DNA of 64,000 bases from Tricholoma matsutake (lineage: Eukaryota > Basidiomycota > Agaricomycetes > Agaricales > Tricholomataceae), in assembly GCA_026075535.2 (NCBI GenBank), contig AP026540.1, positions 13,702,001 to 13,766,000 of the forward strand. Reading direction: 5' to 3'. Position 1 is the stretch's first letter; every line of letters starts with the position of its first letter. The position numbers were made by a program, and so were the translations under genes. Below the pieces are notes generated by a model. The model saw only the letters and a list, made by a program, of their open reading frames with translations. It was not told the DNA's origin and searched no databases. Below are positions 1 through 12,104 of the stretch, one piece after another.

Positions 1-1625
1 TGCCCTCTTGAATAAAAATACGAGAACCTGCGATGCATGATTGCCCTTTTTTGTTTGTCAATATAAGCCCCTGTAAATTTCCTTCGTACAGAGAGAAATG
101 CATTTACCCATGTTGCCGCTGCACATACGGTATGAGAAGCAATCCCTAATTTAGTAATTGAAAAATATCTCACAAAATTCCACTAGATGCCCAGTACAGA
201 GCCTGCTCGATGTTCGCGTCGTCAAAGATGATAGTGGGACTCTTGCCTCCCAACTCAAGGGTGACCACTTTGAGGTTGCTCTCCGCAGATGCCTGTAGCA
301 CTTTCCTTCCAACAAGTGTGCTGCCGGTGAAAGCGACCTTGGAAATGACGGGATGGTGGGTGATCGCCTCACCAACAGTGTGACCTGGATATAGATAAAC
401 AGGCGATGAATCGCGGAAACAAAGAGCTCATGTGAGGGAAGAGCGTACCGTAGCCGTTCACGATATTGACGACACCAGGCGGGAAACCCACCTCGTTGAT
501 GAGGTCAGCAAATTTGAGGGCAGTGAGAGGAGTAAGTTCAGATGGCTGGAGAGTACGATCAGAATTGTAGTGATGGAGAGGTTCAAGACCTACCTTTAAA
601 ACTATAGTGTTTCCAGTGGCTAGCGCGGGACCAACTTTCCACGACAACATAAGGTTGATAGATGTGAATTTCACTACGGAAGAATCATGGCAATGAGGCG
701 TAACCTACCATGGGGAAGTTCCACGGGATGATTTGTCCCTGCGAGGATCAATTGAGTGGTTGATGGCCATAAGTCACGAGTATGATAACATACCACGACT
801 CCGTAAGGTTCGTGTCGAGTGTACGCCAATTTATTTTCGGTAGTCTATGTTCGAATGAATAAGATTTATCAATGGTGACTAATGGTCTTATGAAGAAAAG
901 TTCATACTTCGATGGTCTGTCCAAGTACTTTATCAGCCCAGCCTGCGTAATACCGAATGGTATTTATCGCTCCTGCGAGGTCCGCTGCTTTGGCGCGAGG
1001 GAACATTTTCCCTAGTGGCCACGAATATTACCTTACTGTCAAACAGGCCAAAAAAAGTTGATCAACTTACCGCAATTCAGGGCCTCAAGGGCTGAGAATT
1101 CATCGATGTTCGCCTCCATCAAATCTGCAAGCTTATTCAACAGTTTCCCCCGCACTGTTCCAGGGCATTTCAGACCCCATGATGTTTTGTATGCCTTTGA
1201 AACAGTTGAGGGTTTAATGAGGAACGATAGTAATGAGAACGGACTTGTTTCGCGGCTGCAACCGCAATGTCCACGTCCTTTGCAGATCCAACACCCACAG
1301 ATGTGATCACCTTGCCCGTTGCTTTCATTTACTTTCAGCTTTCCATACGCTAATGTTCATGAACGTTACTCACATGGATTGATGACACTAGAGATCCGCA
1401 TTGATAAGCATTACAACAGATGAAGGGACAAGAGTTTGGCTGACTTGATTGTGCCTTATCCACGGGGTCAACCCATTGACCATTTATGAAAAGGCTAAAG
1501 AAGAAAAGAAACCGTTCAGTTCAGCATGTCCTTCAGGATAATAAATGCATTCTGTACCCGGTATTAATGGTCGCTGAGCCCTTGAAGGCCGGAGTGTCGA
1601 AAATTTGAGTAAAAGTATCAGGCAT
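1..1625 (-). CDS. Aldehyde dehydrogenase, left-arm copy, cut by window edge
   Basis: This is the mirrored copy of the gene at 42,998-45,432. It starts at the ATG complementary to 1,623-1,625 and runs off the window at base 1, within the exon carrying the catalytic cysteine ([11 protein letters not shown]). The general-base glutamate lies in the motif LELGGKSP encoded near 240-270. NAD(P)-dependent aldehyde dehydrogenases oxidise aldehydes to carboxylates. Exons are separated by short GT-AG introns. I saw no inactivating change in the visible part. The C-terminal NAD/oligomerisation part is outside the window, so intactness cannot be judged. Confidence 0.85.
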
Positions 1626-3307
1626 GTAGCGTTCCGAATATTGTCGCTGGAGTAGTCTGGAAAGTCAAAGTGGGTGATGGTGAATGAAGCAAGAGTTCGG
1701 GCTTATAATCTTGCTTTCTGCGCTTACCCTCACGCTGACGTTACGAATCACGGAGAGGCATAGCTGCTTCTTGATGACTGATAAGTAAGACATGTCAACG
1801 AAGGAATGTGATTGTGCATGCAAGTGGGGCGTGTCGTCGGACGTTGCGTTTCGTCTTCTGTTCTCTGTGAACTACACGTGCTGCCTTTTAAAATCATCAG
1901 TTTCCCTTCTAACTAGAAGATAGAGACCGATACCGACCAGTTATAGTAAGGTTACAGCTACTATTGCCACCGAAAAATTCGGGTTCATGCACTTGGGTAC
2001 AGCTCTCAATTAATTGACAGGCATGTTCCTTTAGCCCGGGATAGCGAAGATTTCCGCGACGCAATGTGGTTAACATGATATATAAGCCGGTATTAATAAC
2101 ATGAAGAAGATGGAATGCGAAGTTTCGGGTTACGGATTGGTCATGGAGTACATGTCGCATATCACTGTATTCTGTTGTAGCTTGTCCAAAGGAATCGTCA
2201 AAATGAACAGGTCAGCACGATACTGACGACAAGACTGACGATGGATGTCGAACGAGCTGGTTACTCCGAGAAACCGAGGTATCCAGGCATATGCATGCAC
2301 CAGAGGCCATTGGGAGCGAGAGATCGGCCAAAAGGATCATAGGGGCGGAGGGGAATATCCAGTCCCGTGGATGTCTCTAGTTGTGTTACTACAGGTCACG
2401 ACCTTAGCTACCTATACGCTTTGTCGTCCTCCACGGCCATTTGGGACCCGTGTACAAGAATGATTCTCCAGAAGATGTCCAGGGTGGTAGAAGACATCTA
2501 TATAGAGAATAATGAGTCAACCAGTCCACCGGCCTCGGCGACAAATGATGGATAAGAAGGTCAAACGGTAGCCTACGGAACGACAATAGAATCATGGGCA
2601 AAGCAATATACCGTTTTAAGATCGAACATTTTCGTCAGGAGAAGAGGTCAAGTAATGCACAGACCAGGGATATAGGTCTTGACTTGGGCGAGTGGATGAG
2701 GTATCAGCGAGGAGCGTTTAGTGCCCATGAACGACTTGGCATCGCACTATAGAATCCTTTACACAGCCTTAACTAGATAATGAGTTCGAAGGCAATCAAT
2801 CTGTCAATGACAACGATTGAAACGTCTAGGACAGCACGCGCAGTTCAACTATTGGCTCGCAACCTAAACAATTCAAGACCTTCAATGACCTCGTAAACTT
2901 GACGATAAACTATGCTCACAGATACGTAGATCGTGATAAAGACCGTGGAAAAGGACAGAAGACGTGGAGGAAAGAAAAGATACCAGGACTTCCATCATGA
3001 TGATCTTGATTCTTTTGCGCTAACCAAAATCTTCATCGTTGCGGCTGCGGATTACAGACAGCTACGCGTAACAGAAATAATGGTAAACATAACTTGAAGT
3101 ACCATGTATGAGGGAGCGGTGACGGGGCTTGTCTACCTTGGGGCAAGACCCCTTGACGTTGTTCTGCACTGAGCTTGACTGGTATCCTGTTCTGAGTGTG
3201 AAAGGATGCTCTTCAATTTCTTACATAATTATGCCGTGTATTTACTACATAGAAATCAATATTCGTTATTAGGTAGTTGCACGTGATTACTCATAAGAAA
3301 AAACTCC
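1626..3307. other. Intergenic region, no supported gene
   Basis: This is the shared upstream region of the divergent ALDH (minus) and Nop8-like (plus) genes. Only short unsupported open frames occur, with no recognisable domain. It probably holds both promoters. It is mirrored at 41,316-42,997 with CpG-type differences, for example a CG/CA change near 2,340 and a CG/TG change near 1,740. Confidence 0.5.
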
Positions 3308-5263
3308 ATGCAGTCAGACGCCGTTATCACAAAGAGGCTGCATGTATCAGGACTAACGCCTGCAATTACAGTAAACGATCTAAATCAGCGGCTTTCTTCC
3401 TTTGGAACTGTAAATTTTCTCGATGGATTTGGTCTCCTGGACGGTCTAGAGCAGCCCAGGAAATTACGATCGAGACGACACCAGCAAAGCTCGCTAGATG
3501 TACGTGATCCTCTCTCATTTTATGGTTGCATTTTTCATTTGTACGCCTGCTGTAATTAGGTCTGAATCTCCTAAGTGGATCAACGTGGAAAGGCACGAAA
3601 TTACGAATCGGGGAGGCAAAGCCCGATTTTGCAGAATGGTGCGTCACGACTTCCATAATTTTTAGCAAATAAAATAACCCATGATACAATACAGAATTGC
3701 CCTCGAGAAAGCCTCCAACATCGATGAACACCCGAAAAAGAAGCGCAAGCGCTCTCACTCCCTCGGTGTGCAAGCACCAGACATGTCTCTTGTCACGCCG
3801 GAAAATGTTGCACAGAGAGCGGGATGGACGATCACACCACTCGGACGGATACTTCGGCCACTGAAGATAAGGCCAGTAAGGCCATTACCGCCTACCACTG
3901 AAATGCGAGGCCAGAAACGCGGCGATCGAGAGGATAAGAAAAAGAAGAAGAGGGTGAAAGACCCGGACTGCATGGCGAGAAGACGGACGATTGATATGAC
4001 GCGCTGGGGAAGCGTGCATTTGAAGGGCGCCCTTTTGGATATGAAGGTTATTGGACCTGTACGACATGACCCAATTGAACCGCGCAATGCGGTCACAGCG
4101 ATGGCTGCCGCCGCTAGTGACGACGGCAGATCGGAATCAGAATCAGAACACGCAGAGTTGCCAGAAGGACGTGCCCAGTCCTCCGAACCCCGGGCCAATC
4201 CGGATAGACAACCACCACCACCAGTCCTCTCCGATTCAGCACCAGCGTCAACTCAAATGCCCCATCCTGAAGTGGCCCTCACCGGGGATGCCACGTCATT
4301 TCTCGCCGAAGAAAAATCCCATGCCCTCTCTCTACTTGCTTCGCTCTTCGGAGGGAAGCCCGTTTCAGAATGGGTTGGAAGGGAAGACACAGGGTCGGAT
4401 ATTGATGAAGATGAGATTCTGCGAACAAGGGTGTTTGAACAGGCAGAAGGAGGAGTAGACGAAGGAGAAGAGTTTGAGATTGTGCCGATGGAGGGGATTG
4501 GGATCAAACAGTTGCAGATCGAGGACGATGAAGAAAACGCTCTTGAACCGATGGCTGTGGATGTGGATTTAGTTCAAGAATCGCAAGTGAAGACGAATCT
4601 TCAGCCTCTTCCGTCAGCGACAGGCCAACGGCAACAGCAAAAGCCGACGACACTAAAAGATCTATTCGCCCCACGCGAAGAAGATGGTGTGTAGTGCTTC
4701 TCATTACCGAACTTTTTCCTCCTCTTACAGGATTTTCAGTTGGATTTTCTCTCCTTGGACATCTAGATCTTGTTTTAGAGCTAGACAAAGACATACCATT
4801 TTCTATACCTCCGCCTACGCAAGACCAGAATCGCAATGCCCAAACCCACATCCACCCCTCATCAACCTCATCCACATACCCTATCACGTACAATCTGCCT
4901 GCATCTGCGTTAACCCCAACATACGACCCCTCCCTTCCGCTCTTCTTCCCGTCGTCCACTCATCCTCACCACAAAATTTCTGCCAACTGGACAAAAGGCG
5001 TCATCCCAAACTGGCATGACCCCGCCGTGTCTTTCTTCCGCACTGAATCAGAAGAAGCCATTCGGGAAAAATGGGAGAAGGAGCAAGGCGAGCTGACGCG
5101 GGAGTGGAAGAGAAGGTGGAGGGAAGCTGGAAAGGCGAAGAGGCGGAGGGGGGGGAGGGGGAGGGGAAGGGGACGATTGATAATGTTGGTCTCACATCGA
5201 TGTAGACTAACCTACATATGGGCAAAAGGTGTTGGGATAGTCAATCCTAGCCCATCACGTTAG
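3308..5263 (+). pseudogene. Nop8-like RRM protein, left copy, disrupted
   Basis: The N-terminus (3,308 on) reads as an RRM: KRLHVSGLTPAIT, then SSFGTVNFLDGFGLLDG. The next RRM stretch (TIETTPAKLARC) lies in a different frame with no intron between, so there is an indel near 3,465. After an intron comes NLLSGSTWKGTKLRIGEAKP. At the following splice the joined codon is TGA here but CGA in the right-arm copy. The C-terminal region from 3,681 is open: basic KKKRKRS, then APDMSLVTPENVAQRAGW, an acidic middle, an intron at about 4,687-4,730, and a final charged segment. Nop8-like proteins act in 60S ribosome biogenesis; that role is inferred from the family. The end reads into a copia LTR because an 8-G run shifts the frame. 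Confidence 0.7.
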
Positions 5264-5434
5264 CGCATCACTAGCGCATCATGTATAAAAATAGAACATG
5301 ATGTATTTATAGATCATAACATAGGTACATCGTAGTATAGGAGAATATGAGATGTTCTATCTTATCCTGAACACCCATCATTAAATCCCTATGAACTTCT
5401 ACTCCATTCCATAATCCCAAGAGGTTATGGGCCC
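5230..5434 (+). mobile_element. Copia 5' LTR and primer-binding site
   Basis: The LTR appears to run from TGTTGGGATAG at 5,230 to ATAATCCCAA at 5,420; its ends form the short inverted repeat TTGGGAT/ATCCCAA. At 5,423-5,434 the sequence GGTTATGGGCCC is complementary to the anticodon stem-loop of eukaryotic initiator tRNA-Met. This is the half-tRNA priming site typical of copia elements. Insertion was at the 3' end of the Nop8-like gene. I found no matching 3' LTR before the hAT fragment. Confidence 0.7.
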
Positions 5435-5480
5435 TGGCCTTTTTCATATTTAAATAACTTGTTCTGGACTTGGAGACACT

Positions 5481-6790
5481 ATGTCAGATCAACTTGTTGA
5501 ACTGGAAGAGCCTGAGGGAAGCACACCCTCAGCCCCTATTCAAGCTAGTAGAGTCTACACCTCTAACACTGCTCAACAATGGCAACAGGCCACAGCTCAA
5601 CCAGCAATAGAATTGATTCAGACAAAAGAATATTCAAACGTGAACAGAATCGCCAAACATGATCACTTAACGGACAAAAATTGGCATGAATGGAAGGAAA
5701 GAATGAAAAGGGTATTTATCAATCTACTGGCAGTGTAAAACGACCAGATGAAACCATAGATCCTGTTAATGCAAATAACTGGGACAAAAACAACTCTTGG
5801 GTGCAACAAGTAATCATGCACAACATCACCTCCTCACAAATGAATCATGTTGGATCGAAAACATCAGCTGAAGCAATGTATTCGGTACTTATGGTTACTC
5901 ATGAAAACAAGGCACATCAAACAGTAAATCATATACAGTGCCTGTTGTACAAGACCAAGATACTCGACGCAGATGATCTCTTAAAGCATATTGACACACT
6001 TAAATTGTATTGTGACCACATCAATAAATTCCCCAACCCTGAATTCCATGTCTCTGACACCCACTTCAAGGCAATTATTTCAGCGTCTTTACCTTTGTCT
6101 TGGCAGACTTATGTCGAACCCTATAATGGGAATCCCAATGATCCCAATGATCTGGACCCCCAAAGGAGAATGTCCTCAGATTCCTTTATTGGCTTATTAC
6201 GGGAGGAATACAAAATTTGTATGATATGATCTCATAACAAGTATTCTAATGGTTCTAGCACAAACCTGGTTAATACCCAGAAGAATAGCAGAACTAATAA
6301 AACTTTGGAAGAGCACATCACAGATCATAAATCCTCCAACAAACCTTATTGCGAACATTGTAAATGACCAGGACATTGGTCAAGTAAATGTCACAAATAT
6401 GCCAGTAACAAATGTTGGAACTGTGGAAAAATAGGACATAAGGAAAGAGATTGTTGGAGGAAAAAGAAGGGCAAAGAGAAGCAAAAAGAGGGATCAAAGA
6501 AAGGTACTGAGGATTTGAATGTGGGGGAGGAATTGATTGCATTTCCAGTAAATGAAGAACTTTACAATTTTGACACATATGAAGCCTGTAACCTTGATGA
6601 AAATGATGAGCAATTGATCTGGTATGACTGGTTAGCCAATTCAGCAACAACTTCGCATGTTATGCATCAAAGAGAAGCCTTTATTGCATACACACATGTG
6701 GAAAAATGTTCCATAACAGGTGCAAAAGTCTGGCTTGAAGTCATGGCAACACTAGTTGGCACACATGATGTTATCTATTATACTGAGTAA
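5481..6790 (+). pseudogene. Ty1/copia gag-protease remnant
   Basis: The reading frame begins at 5,481 and encodes a UBN2/copia-type Gag: NWHEWKERMKRVF, then shifted frame KRPDETIDP, KTSAEAMYSVL and LPLSWQTYVEP. A frameshift lies near 5,725 and another near 6,220. Two CCHC knuckles follow (CEHCKxPGHWSSKCH and CWNCGKIGHKERDC); the first has a TGA stop at the x. The protease motif reads WLANSATTSH where the family has Asp-Ser-Gly/Ala, so the catalytic Asp appears replaced by Asn. No integrase or reverse transcriptase follows; the sequence ends at 6,790 and runs into a hAT fragment. It is non-functional. Confidence 0.85.
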
Positions 6791-6895
6791 AGTTTGTACT
6801 TAAGACTGCTTCTTTTAATCAGAAAATGGTTTTACACCAATAAATATTACTTTGAAATACATCTGAAATACCATAGGAATTTGTACAATTACAAT

Positions 6896-7294
6896 TCAAG
6901 TTCTCCAAAACCTGGATTCCTCATCTGTCTCTTCTACCTCATCTTCCAACTCAGTCTCATCAACTTCTTTCTGAGGTCCCACCTGCTCTTCACTTCCCAT
7001 TTGCTTCTGAACAATCTTAATGGTTTCTGAAAGTCCTGAATAGAGTGGAGTTTTGGCCCAAGATCCAACTGCAACTTGAGCCTTGAAGGTCTGTGGGCTG
7101 GTGTTATGCTGAAGGTGATTGATCTCAAGCCTTCCAACTGTGAATGCATGTTCAGCATCCACTGATGATGCTAAAAGAGTGTCTGAGTAGAAGCAAAAAT
7201 AAGAATTATTACACTTACCTGGTGCTGAGCAAAAATCAAGCCCCATCTTTGCTAACTGAGGTCGCTGCTCAATGGCTTGATGCCAGTACTTCAT
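6896..7294 (-). pseudogene. hAT transposase C-terminal fragment
   Basis: Read on the minus strand: KYWHQAIEQRPQLAKMGLDF, then after a GTAAGT...CAG intron SSVDAEHAF, GRLEINHLQHN and FKAQVAVGSW. These match the C-terminal dimerisation region of hAT-family transposases (RP-LA-MALDF ... SS-DAER-FS-GR). An acidic tail ends at 6,896. The N-terminal and catalytic parts are missing; the fragment is bounded by the copia remnant and by the satellite at 7,318 onward. The right-arm copy reads AFAVGR where this one reads AFTVGR, a CpG difference. Confidence 0.85.
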
Positions 7295-7629
7295 GATTCC
7301 TCCAACCTCCTTGATAGTAGGTCACATGACAGTCATTTTCAAACTCGGCATGAAAAGCAGGTCAGAATGGTGTATAACAACACTTTTCAAAAGTTTCCCT
7401 TCAACATACTCTAATATGACACTAAATATCCTGCCAGGATATCTTGATGATTCCATATTTCACACACCAATTGGATTTGATCATTCAATAAAAGTGTGAG
7501 AATGACAAAAATACAAGAGGTATATCTTGATGATGCCTTAATGGCTTTACTTGATCATTCAAAGAGAGCAAGAATGTCAAGAAAAAGCATGTGAAACTCA
7601 GATTAAAAAATCTGGTCAAAATTGTATGT

Positions 7630-7980
7630 ACCATCACTATGTTTTATATACAGTGTCACATGACTATGCAAGGGTGATTTTCAAACTCAGCTGAAAATTG
7701 TGGTCAGAATGGTATATAACATCACTATGTTCCATATATGGTAGGTCACATGACTATGCAAGGGTGATTTTCAAACTCGGCTGAAAATTGCGGTCAGAAT
7801 GGTATATAACATCACTATGTTCTATATGGTAGGTCACATGATCAGATGGATATCATTTTCAAACTCAGCATAAAAATCCGGTCAGAATGGTATATAACAT
7901 CACTATGTTCTACATATAGGTCACATCATACAGATGTCATTTTCGAACTCAGCACAAAAAGTTATAACATCACTATGTGA
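7630..7980 (+). repeat. ~88-91 bp tandem satellite, about 4 units
   Basis: Units begin with GGTCACATGA at about 7,654, 7,745, 7,832 and 7,920. Each contains TTTTCAAACTC and GGTCAGAATGGTATATAAC. A degenerate related unit lies at 7,318-7,390. The array follows the hAT fragment. From 7,980 to 8,570 I see only anonymous sequence rich in GGACTCT/AGAGTCC words. Confidence 0.8.
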
Positions 7981-8574
7981 GGGACTGAACTAAATTTAAT
8001 CACTAAGTCACCTGCAAGCTAGGACTTTGCTGGGACTCTGCTTGGATTTTGATCCGACTTTTGTCTTTACAACTCTGAAAATTTTTTTACTAGGACTCTG
8101 GGCAGAGTCCGAGGACTGTCCGCAGACTCCATGCAGATAGCTAGGAGTCCATGTGGAGTCTGTGCAGATTACGTGGGGGACAGTAAAGTACTGTCATTCC
8201 TTACCAAGACTATACTTGTGCTAGAGGGCCATTGTGTTGCATGGCAATTCCGAGTTCTGTAGGGGGCTGGGGGCTTTACCCGCTTAGAGCATACACAGCC
8301 ACTATTGCAGTGGCCAGCTGGCTTTGGCTTGGTTTTTGTAGAATCAGGGCCCCACTTCTGGCCATTCCATTTCGACTGATGTTCATGGGCGAAAAAGGGG
8401 AGGGGGGTTACTAAAGGGACCTTGCAAGATCCGAAATGGATGAGAATCAAAATAGGCCACTTCAGCAATTACCACACTAATAGATCAGATGAGACATCCA
8501 GCCAGCTCAATTGACAATACCTCATCTCAATAAATTCAGAACTCAGAATTACTCATTTATTTAAATTTAATAGT

Positions 8575-8690
8575 AACCATCCATTCATCCATGGATATCA
8601 CCCATGAAATATCCATATCCATATCCATCCATCCATATGTCATATCCATGGATGGTCACCCGGATGATGGCCATCCATGGTAGTCCCTAG
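8575..8690 (+). repeat. ATCC/CCATGG simple repeat
   Basis: Degenerate CCATCCATCCATATCC tracts interleaved with CCATGGATGG. Non-coding. It is mirrored at about 35,934-36,050. Confidence 0.8.
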
Positions 8691-8892
8691 TCAATATTGA
8701 ATTCCCCTAGATGCATGAAGGAGGCGACATTATATATATATTAAACTAATCCTCGCGTTCGCGTTCGCCGTTCACCGAGCGGGGGAGGGGGGGAGGCATA
8801 TCCTAACTTCCTAACTAATGCCCCTCCCATGATGTGAGGGACGGGCCGTGAAACTAATTAATAAAAACTCTCGCGCATAGCGCGCAAGGGCA

Positions 8893-9680
8893 TTATACTG
8901 CCCCGGGAATGTTGTACGTCATTCCCAGCCACTTGCTCCTCCTTGTTGTCACCCATCCCTGCCCTCTCCTGAGTTGGGAGCAACGGCTCGCAGCGGTGCT
9001 AGGTGGAGCTATGTCTCCTGGCACGTCGTTGATGTCCCCTGGCATGTCGTTGGTGGTAGGTTCCCCATGTGTGTTCCTGTCCCCATGGCGGTCCTCGTCG
9101 TTGAGGTCCCCATCGTCCCGTCCCCCTCCCACTGTCGTTCTTCTTGTTCTTCCTGTCGAACCCGAGTCCTCCATCGTCGTTGTGGGGTTCTGGGTTGTTC
9201 GTCGTGGCGATCATGCTCCCCCTTCATGCTGGTCCTGGGTGCTGATGTCCGTTGCTGACATTGTGAGTTCCGTGCACCCGCGATCCACCCTGGAGCAGTG
9301 CCTCGCAGGGCTGGGGGTGGGTGCTCGGCCGTTCCTTGTCGTAGGGTGGTTATCAGTCATTGAGGCTGGGCATAGGTGTGGCCACCATCACAGCATGTTT
9401 ATAACCTCAAAAAAGAAATCTATTTGTTAGTTGAAAGCAAGAAAGAAATCTATAAGTATACAAAACTTATCTAAGGCCAAAACGACGATGGACGTCGTTT
9501 GGCGCCGTTTCGTGTGTGATCCGGCTCGTCGTCACTCAGTGGTCGCTCGATGGCATGACGGCGGGTGTGGCAGTCCGGGTTGCGACGGTTGACGCATTGA
9601 CGAACAATGGAGGAAGGAGCATGATGTGGCGTCAAGCTGAAAGGCAAACAACGAACAATTTTCCCATCACATGCCAAGCA
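8893..9680 (-). pseudogene. Degenerate relative of low-complexity gene E
   Basis: On the minus strand the sequence is rich in GAC/GACGAC/AGGA words and encodes Asp-, Arg- and Gly-rich frames (for example GGGRDDGDLNDEDRHGD). Upstream of it lies a T-rich stretch containing CTTTCAACTAACA, the same words as in the intron of gene E at 17,834-18,872. I infer a diverged copy of that family. No stable frame is evident. Confidence 0.35.
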
Positions 9681-10036
9681 CGTGTTGCGTCACAACCTGG
9701 ACTGTCGTCACTGGTCAGTGCACTATTATTATAAAAGAAGTTCAGTACCTCCTGCGGAGGTAGGCCTGGTAGGGTTTGACTAAGCGAAGAAGGTGATGCC
9801 TAAGGTGCTGATGTATATCTGTTCTACGTAAAATAATTCTATATTCCAAGTAATTCATTTCTCCCTGATTCTCATGTGATTCGTCTCTCATGCTCGTAGC
9901 CGGACTACGCTATCCAGTCCAGAATGATGGCTCAACTTCAGCTGGTGAAGACATGCCACGTGAATGCTAGCAATATATTTGGTTCTGCAAGACATTGGTT
10001 CTGCAAGATACGACTACCAATATTACACGCTGCAGA

Positions 10037-10495
10037 TCAATGGGGGCCAGATCGAGGTTCGAATGCGTACAACACGGGTGTGGACGGGGACCCCGGTGTT
10101 TTAGATCTGGCGTTGTATATTTGAATCTTTAGGGTTCGGGTGTTTTCAGTGGAGTGTTCCATCCCTTGTTGTGGTTCTAGTTGGTACCACTTCCCATGTA
10201 CCGTATGAGGTGGGTGGGTGGTACCTTCTGGAGGATGCTGTGATGGAGAGGGAACATCCATGTACAGCTTCGCGGAAGAGGAATCAACGAAGCTATGGAC
10301 TGTGACTAGGTGAGCGTCTCCGGAGCGCTCGGGTACAGTTGCATCATTATCCATTGCAGTTGCAAGGTACCACGAACTCGGATGTACAAGATTCGATATC
10401 GTAGGAGACTTCGAAGCAGATTGCGCTGGCACTGGTGTTGCCAGTACAGAAACAGCGCCAAGGGCTATCATTACGAAGATGGAGTTGGTGAGCAT
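10037..10495 (-). CDS. Small secreted protein, 152 aa, unknown function
   Basis: The product starts MLTNSIFVMIALGAVSVLAT, a basic-poor start, hydrophobic core and likely cleavage after a small residue, so an N-terminal signal peptide is plausible. The mature part is Ser/Pro/Thr-rich with no cysteines and no domain I recognise. A TATA-like GTATAAAAAC lies about 140 bases upstream of the ATG (10,632-10,641). One intact uninterrupted exon is seen in both arms, differing by one residue (LKIQIY here, LNIQIY on the right). The role is unknown; fungal small secreted proteins include effectors and hydrophobic surface proteins, but nothing here supports either. Confidence 0.6.
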   Translation of the reverse strand: MLTNSIFVMIALGAVSVLATPVPAQSASKSPTISNLVHPSSWYLATAMDNDATVPERSGDAHLVTVHSFVDSSSAKLYMDVPSPSQHPPEGTTHPPHTVHGKWYQLEPQQGMEHSTENTRTLKIQIYNARSKTPGSPSTPVLYAFEPRSGPH

Positions 10496-11281
10496 TTTGA
10501 AATCTAAGCAGTGAGCCGAATCATCGAAGGGACGTTGTACATGTTAGTGGAAGACTTACAGTTTATGGATGGTAAGAGAAGTCAGTTGTGGTTTTGGGGC
10601 CAGCCAAAGAATATGAGTCGAAACATAGCTGTTTTTATACACTTGGCAGTGCTTACGAAGCAAAGAAAAAAATTAGGGCGTAACGACAATTGTCATGTCA
10701 CATGGAGGACATTGTGCATCCTGATAGGAACCTACGAAGCAGCGTTTGTCAGTGACAGAATTTTGACCATTGCGGAACGGGAACTTTCCAGAACCGTGGA
10801 AGAACTGCCAGAGGCTGAAAAAATGTAAATTTCTTCGTTTGGCCACTACGGCTGTGGGATAAACTGGGACCTGAGGAAGTCTTGAGGAGCGTCGAAGTGA
10901 AGATTTTTTTGATTACTAGCAAATTACTAGCCTATTATCAGAAAAAATAAACACATACAAAGAATTACTATATACTTATAGAAAGAAGGTGACCGCCAAA
11001 AAAAAATCTGTCTGATTTTCCTGGAGCATATAATATGTGACAAATTAATAACCGTATCCTACCATAACTGACGGGATTTCCTTATCACTCTCCTTACCCA
11101 CCATTCCTTTGACTACGATACTGCCTTCATCCCTGTTTGATGTTAGGGCTGGGTTTGTTAGTTCCATGGTAGTAACATACTAGTATATCACACGTTAGTA
11201 ACATGTTAGTAATATATCTAACATGGTCAGCCAAAATTCTCATGTGATATACTGTGATATACCTCAATACCAACTGAGCGC

Positions 11282-12104
11282 TTGCTCGTCTTATCCAGAA
11301 ACTCATACATGAACATAGTTACGCAGAAAACGGAGTCCTTGCATGCATTTCCTTTTTTGGATGTGCGGAGATTTTCTCGCCCCTTGGCCGTTAATGCCGA
11401 GAACTCCAACCGCCCAAAAATTGAAGAAAATCCCCCAGCTAGTCAGCACCGATCTCTGATTATGATATTCACACCTGACCGGCAGGCGCTGCTTGCACTT
11501 TGCAAGAAGTTCATCAATTCTGGTGAAGATATCACTTTGGCCCACCTGCTTGACTTGGTTAATTCCACCATTTTGGATCACAAAAGCGAGGAGTTCAAGG
11601 ATTGGTCCAAAGATATGGAGCAGCTGAATGAGACGTGGGTGCTTATCCACAAGGAGAATGAACAGATTCCATGGCCCGACCTATGTAAATACTAGTATGC
11701 CCAATTCTTGAGTTATTTCTCACCTTGGCTTGATATGGCAGCCTCCGGGAGAAGTATCTACTGATACCTCGATGACAGCTAATTCCGCCATGGTTGCCAT
11801 TACGTCATGGGGAGGTATTCTCCATGGTGATGACGCAAAGGAGCACCGAGATGGGCTGCGTGCTGATCTGAAGCTTAGGCTTGATGGTGCGAATGGTGTT
11901 GGACCTGTGCGACAGCCGAAGTCAGCTGAAGATCGAAAAAAGGGAGGAAAGCCGCGGGATGGTTTGGTGGATAATCTTGTATTCGAATTTGATGAGCGCA
12001 AGCCAGGAGCTCCTAAGGCTAAACCAGTTGTGGATTGTGTGCATCAGCAAATCCTGGGCCAACTACATGGGGCTACTATCATGTGCTATAGTAGTACTAT
12101 GTAG
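11282..12104 (+). CDS. Hypothetical protein, two possible exons
   Basis: Two adjacent open stretches look coding. The first, 11,282-11,695, contains TPDRQALLALCKKFINSGED and LDLVNSTILDHKSEEFKDW. The second, 11,730-12,104, contains SWGGILHGDDAKEHRDGLR and KPRDGLVDNLVFEFDER. A GT-AG intron from 11,649 to the CAG at about 11,740 would keep frame, but would remove the end of the first stretch. I do not recognise the family. The 3' end runs into TAGTA-rich sequence that flanks the hAT element, so the C-terminus may be altered. Confidence 0.35.

Noticed and set aside
2245..2555. Short plus-strand frames upstream of the Nop8-like gene
   Set aside because: No domain, no splice context, and they differ between arms without constraint.
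3755..4198. Antisense 147-residue frame over the Nop8-like gene
   Set aside because: Shadow of a well-supported coding exon on the other strand.
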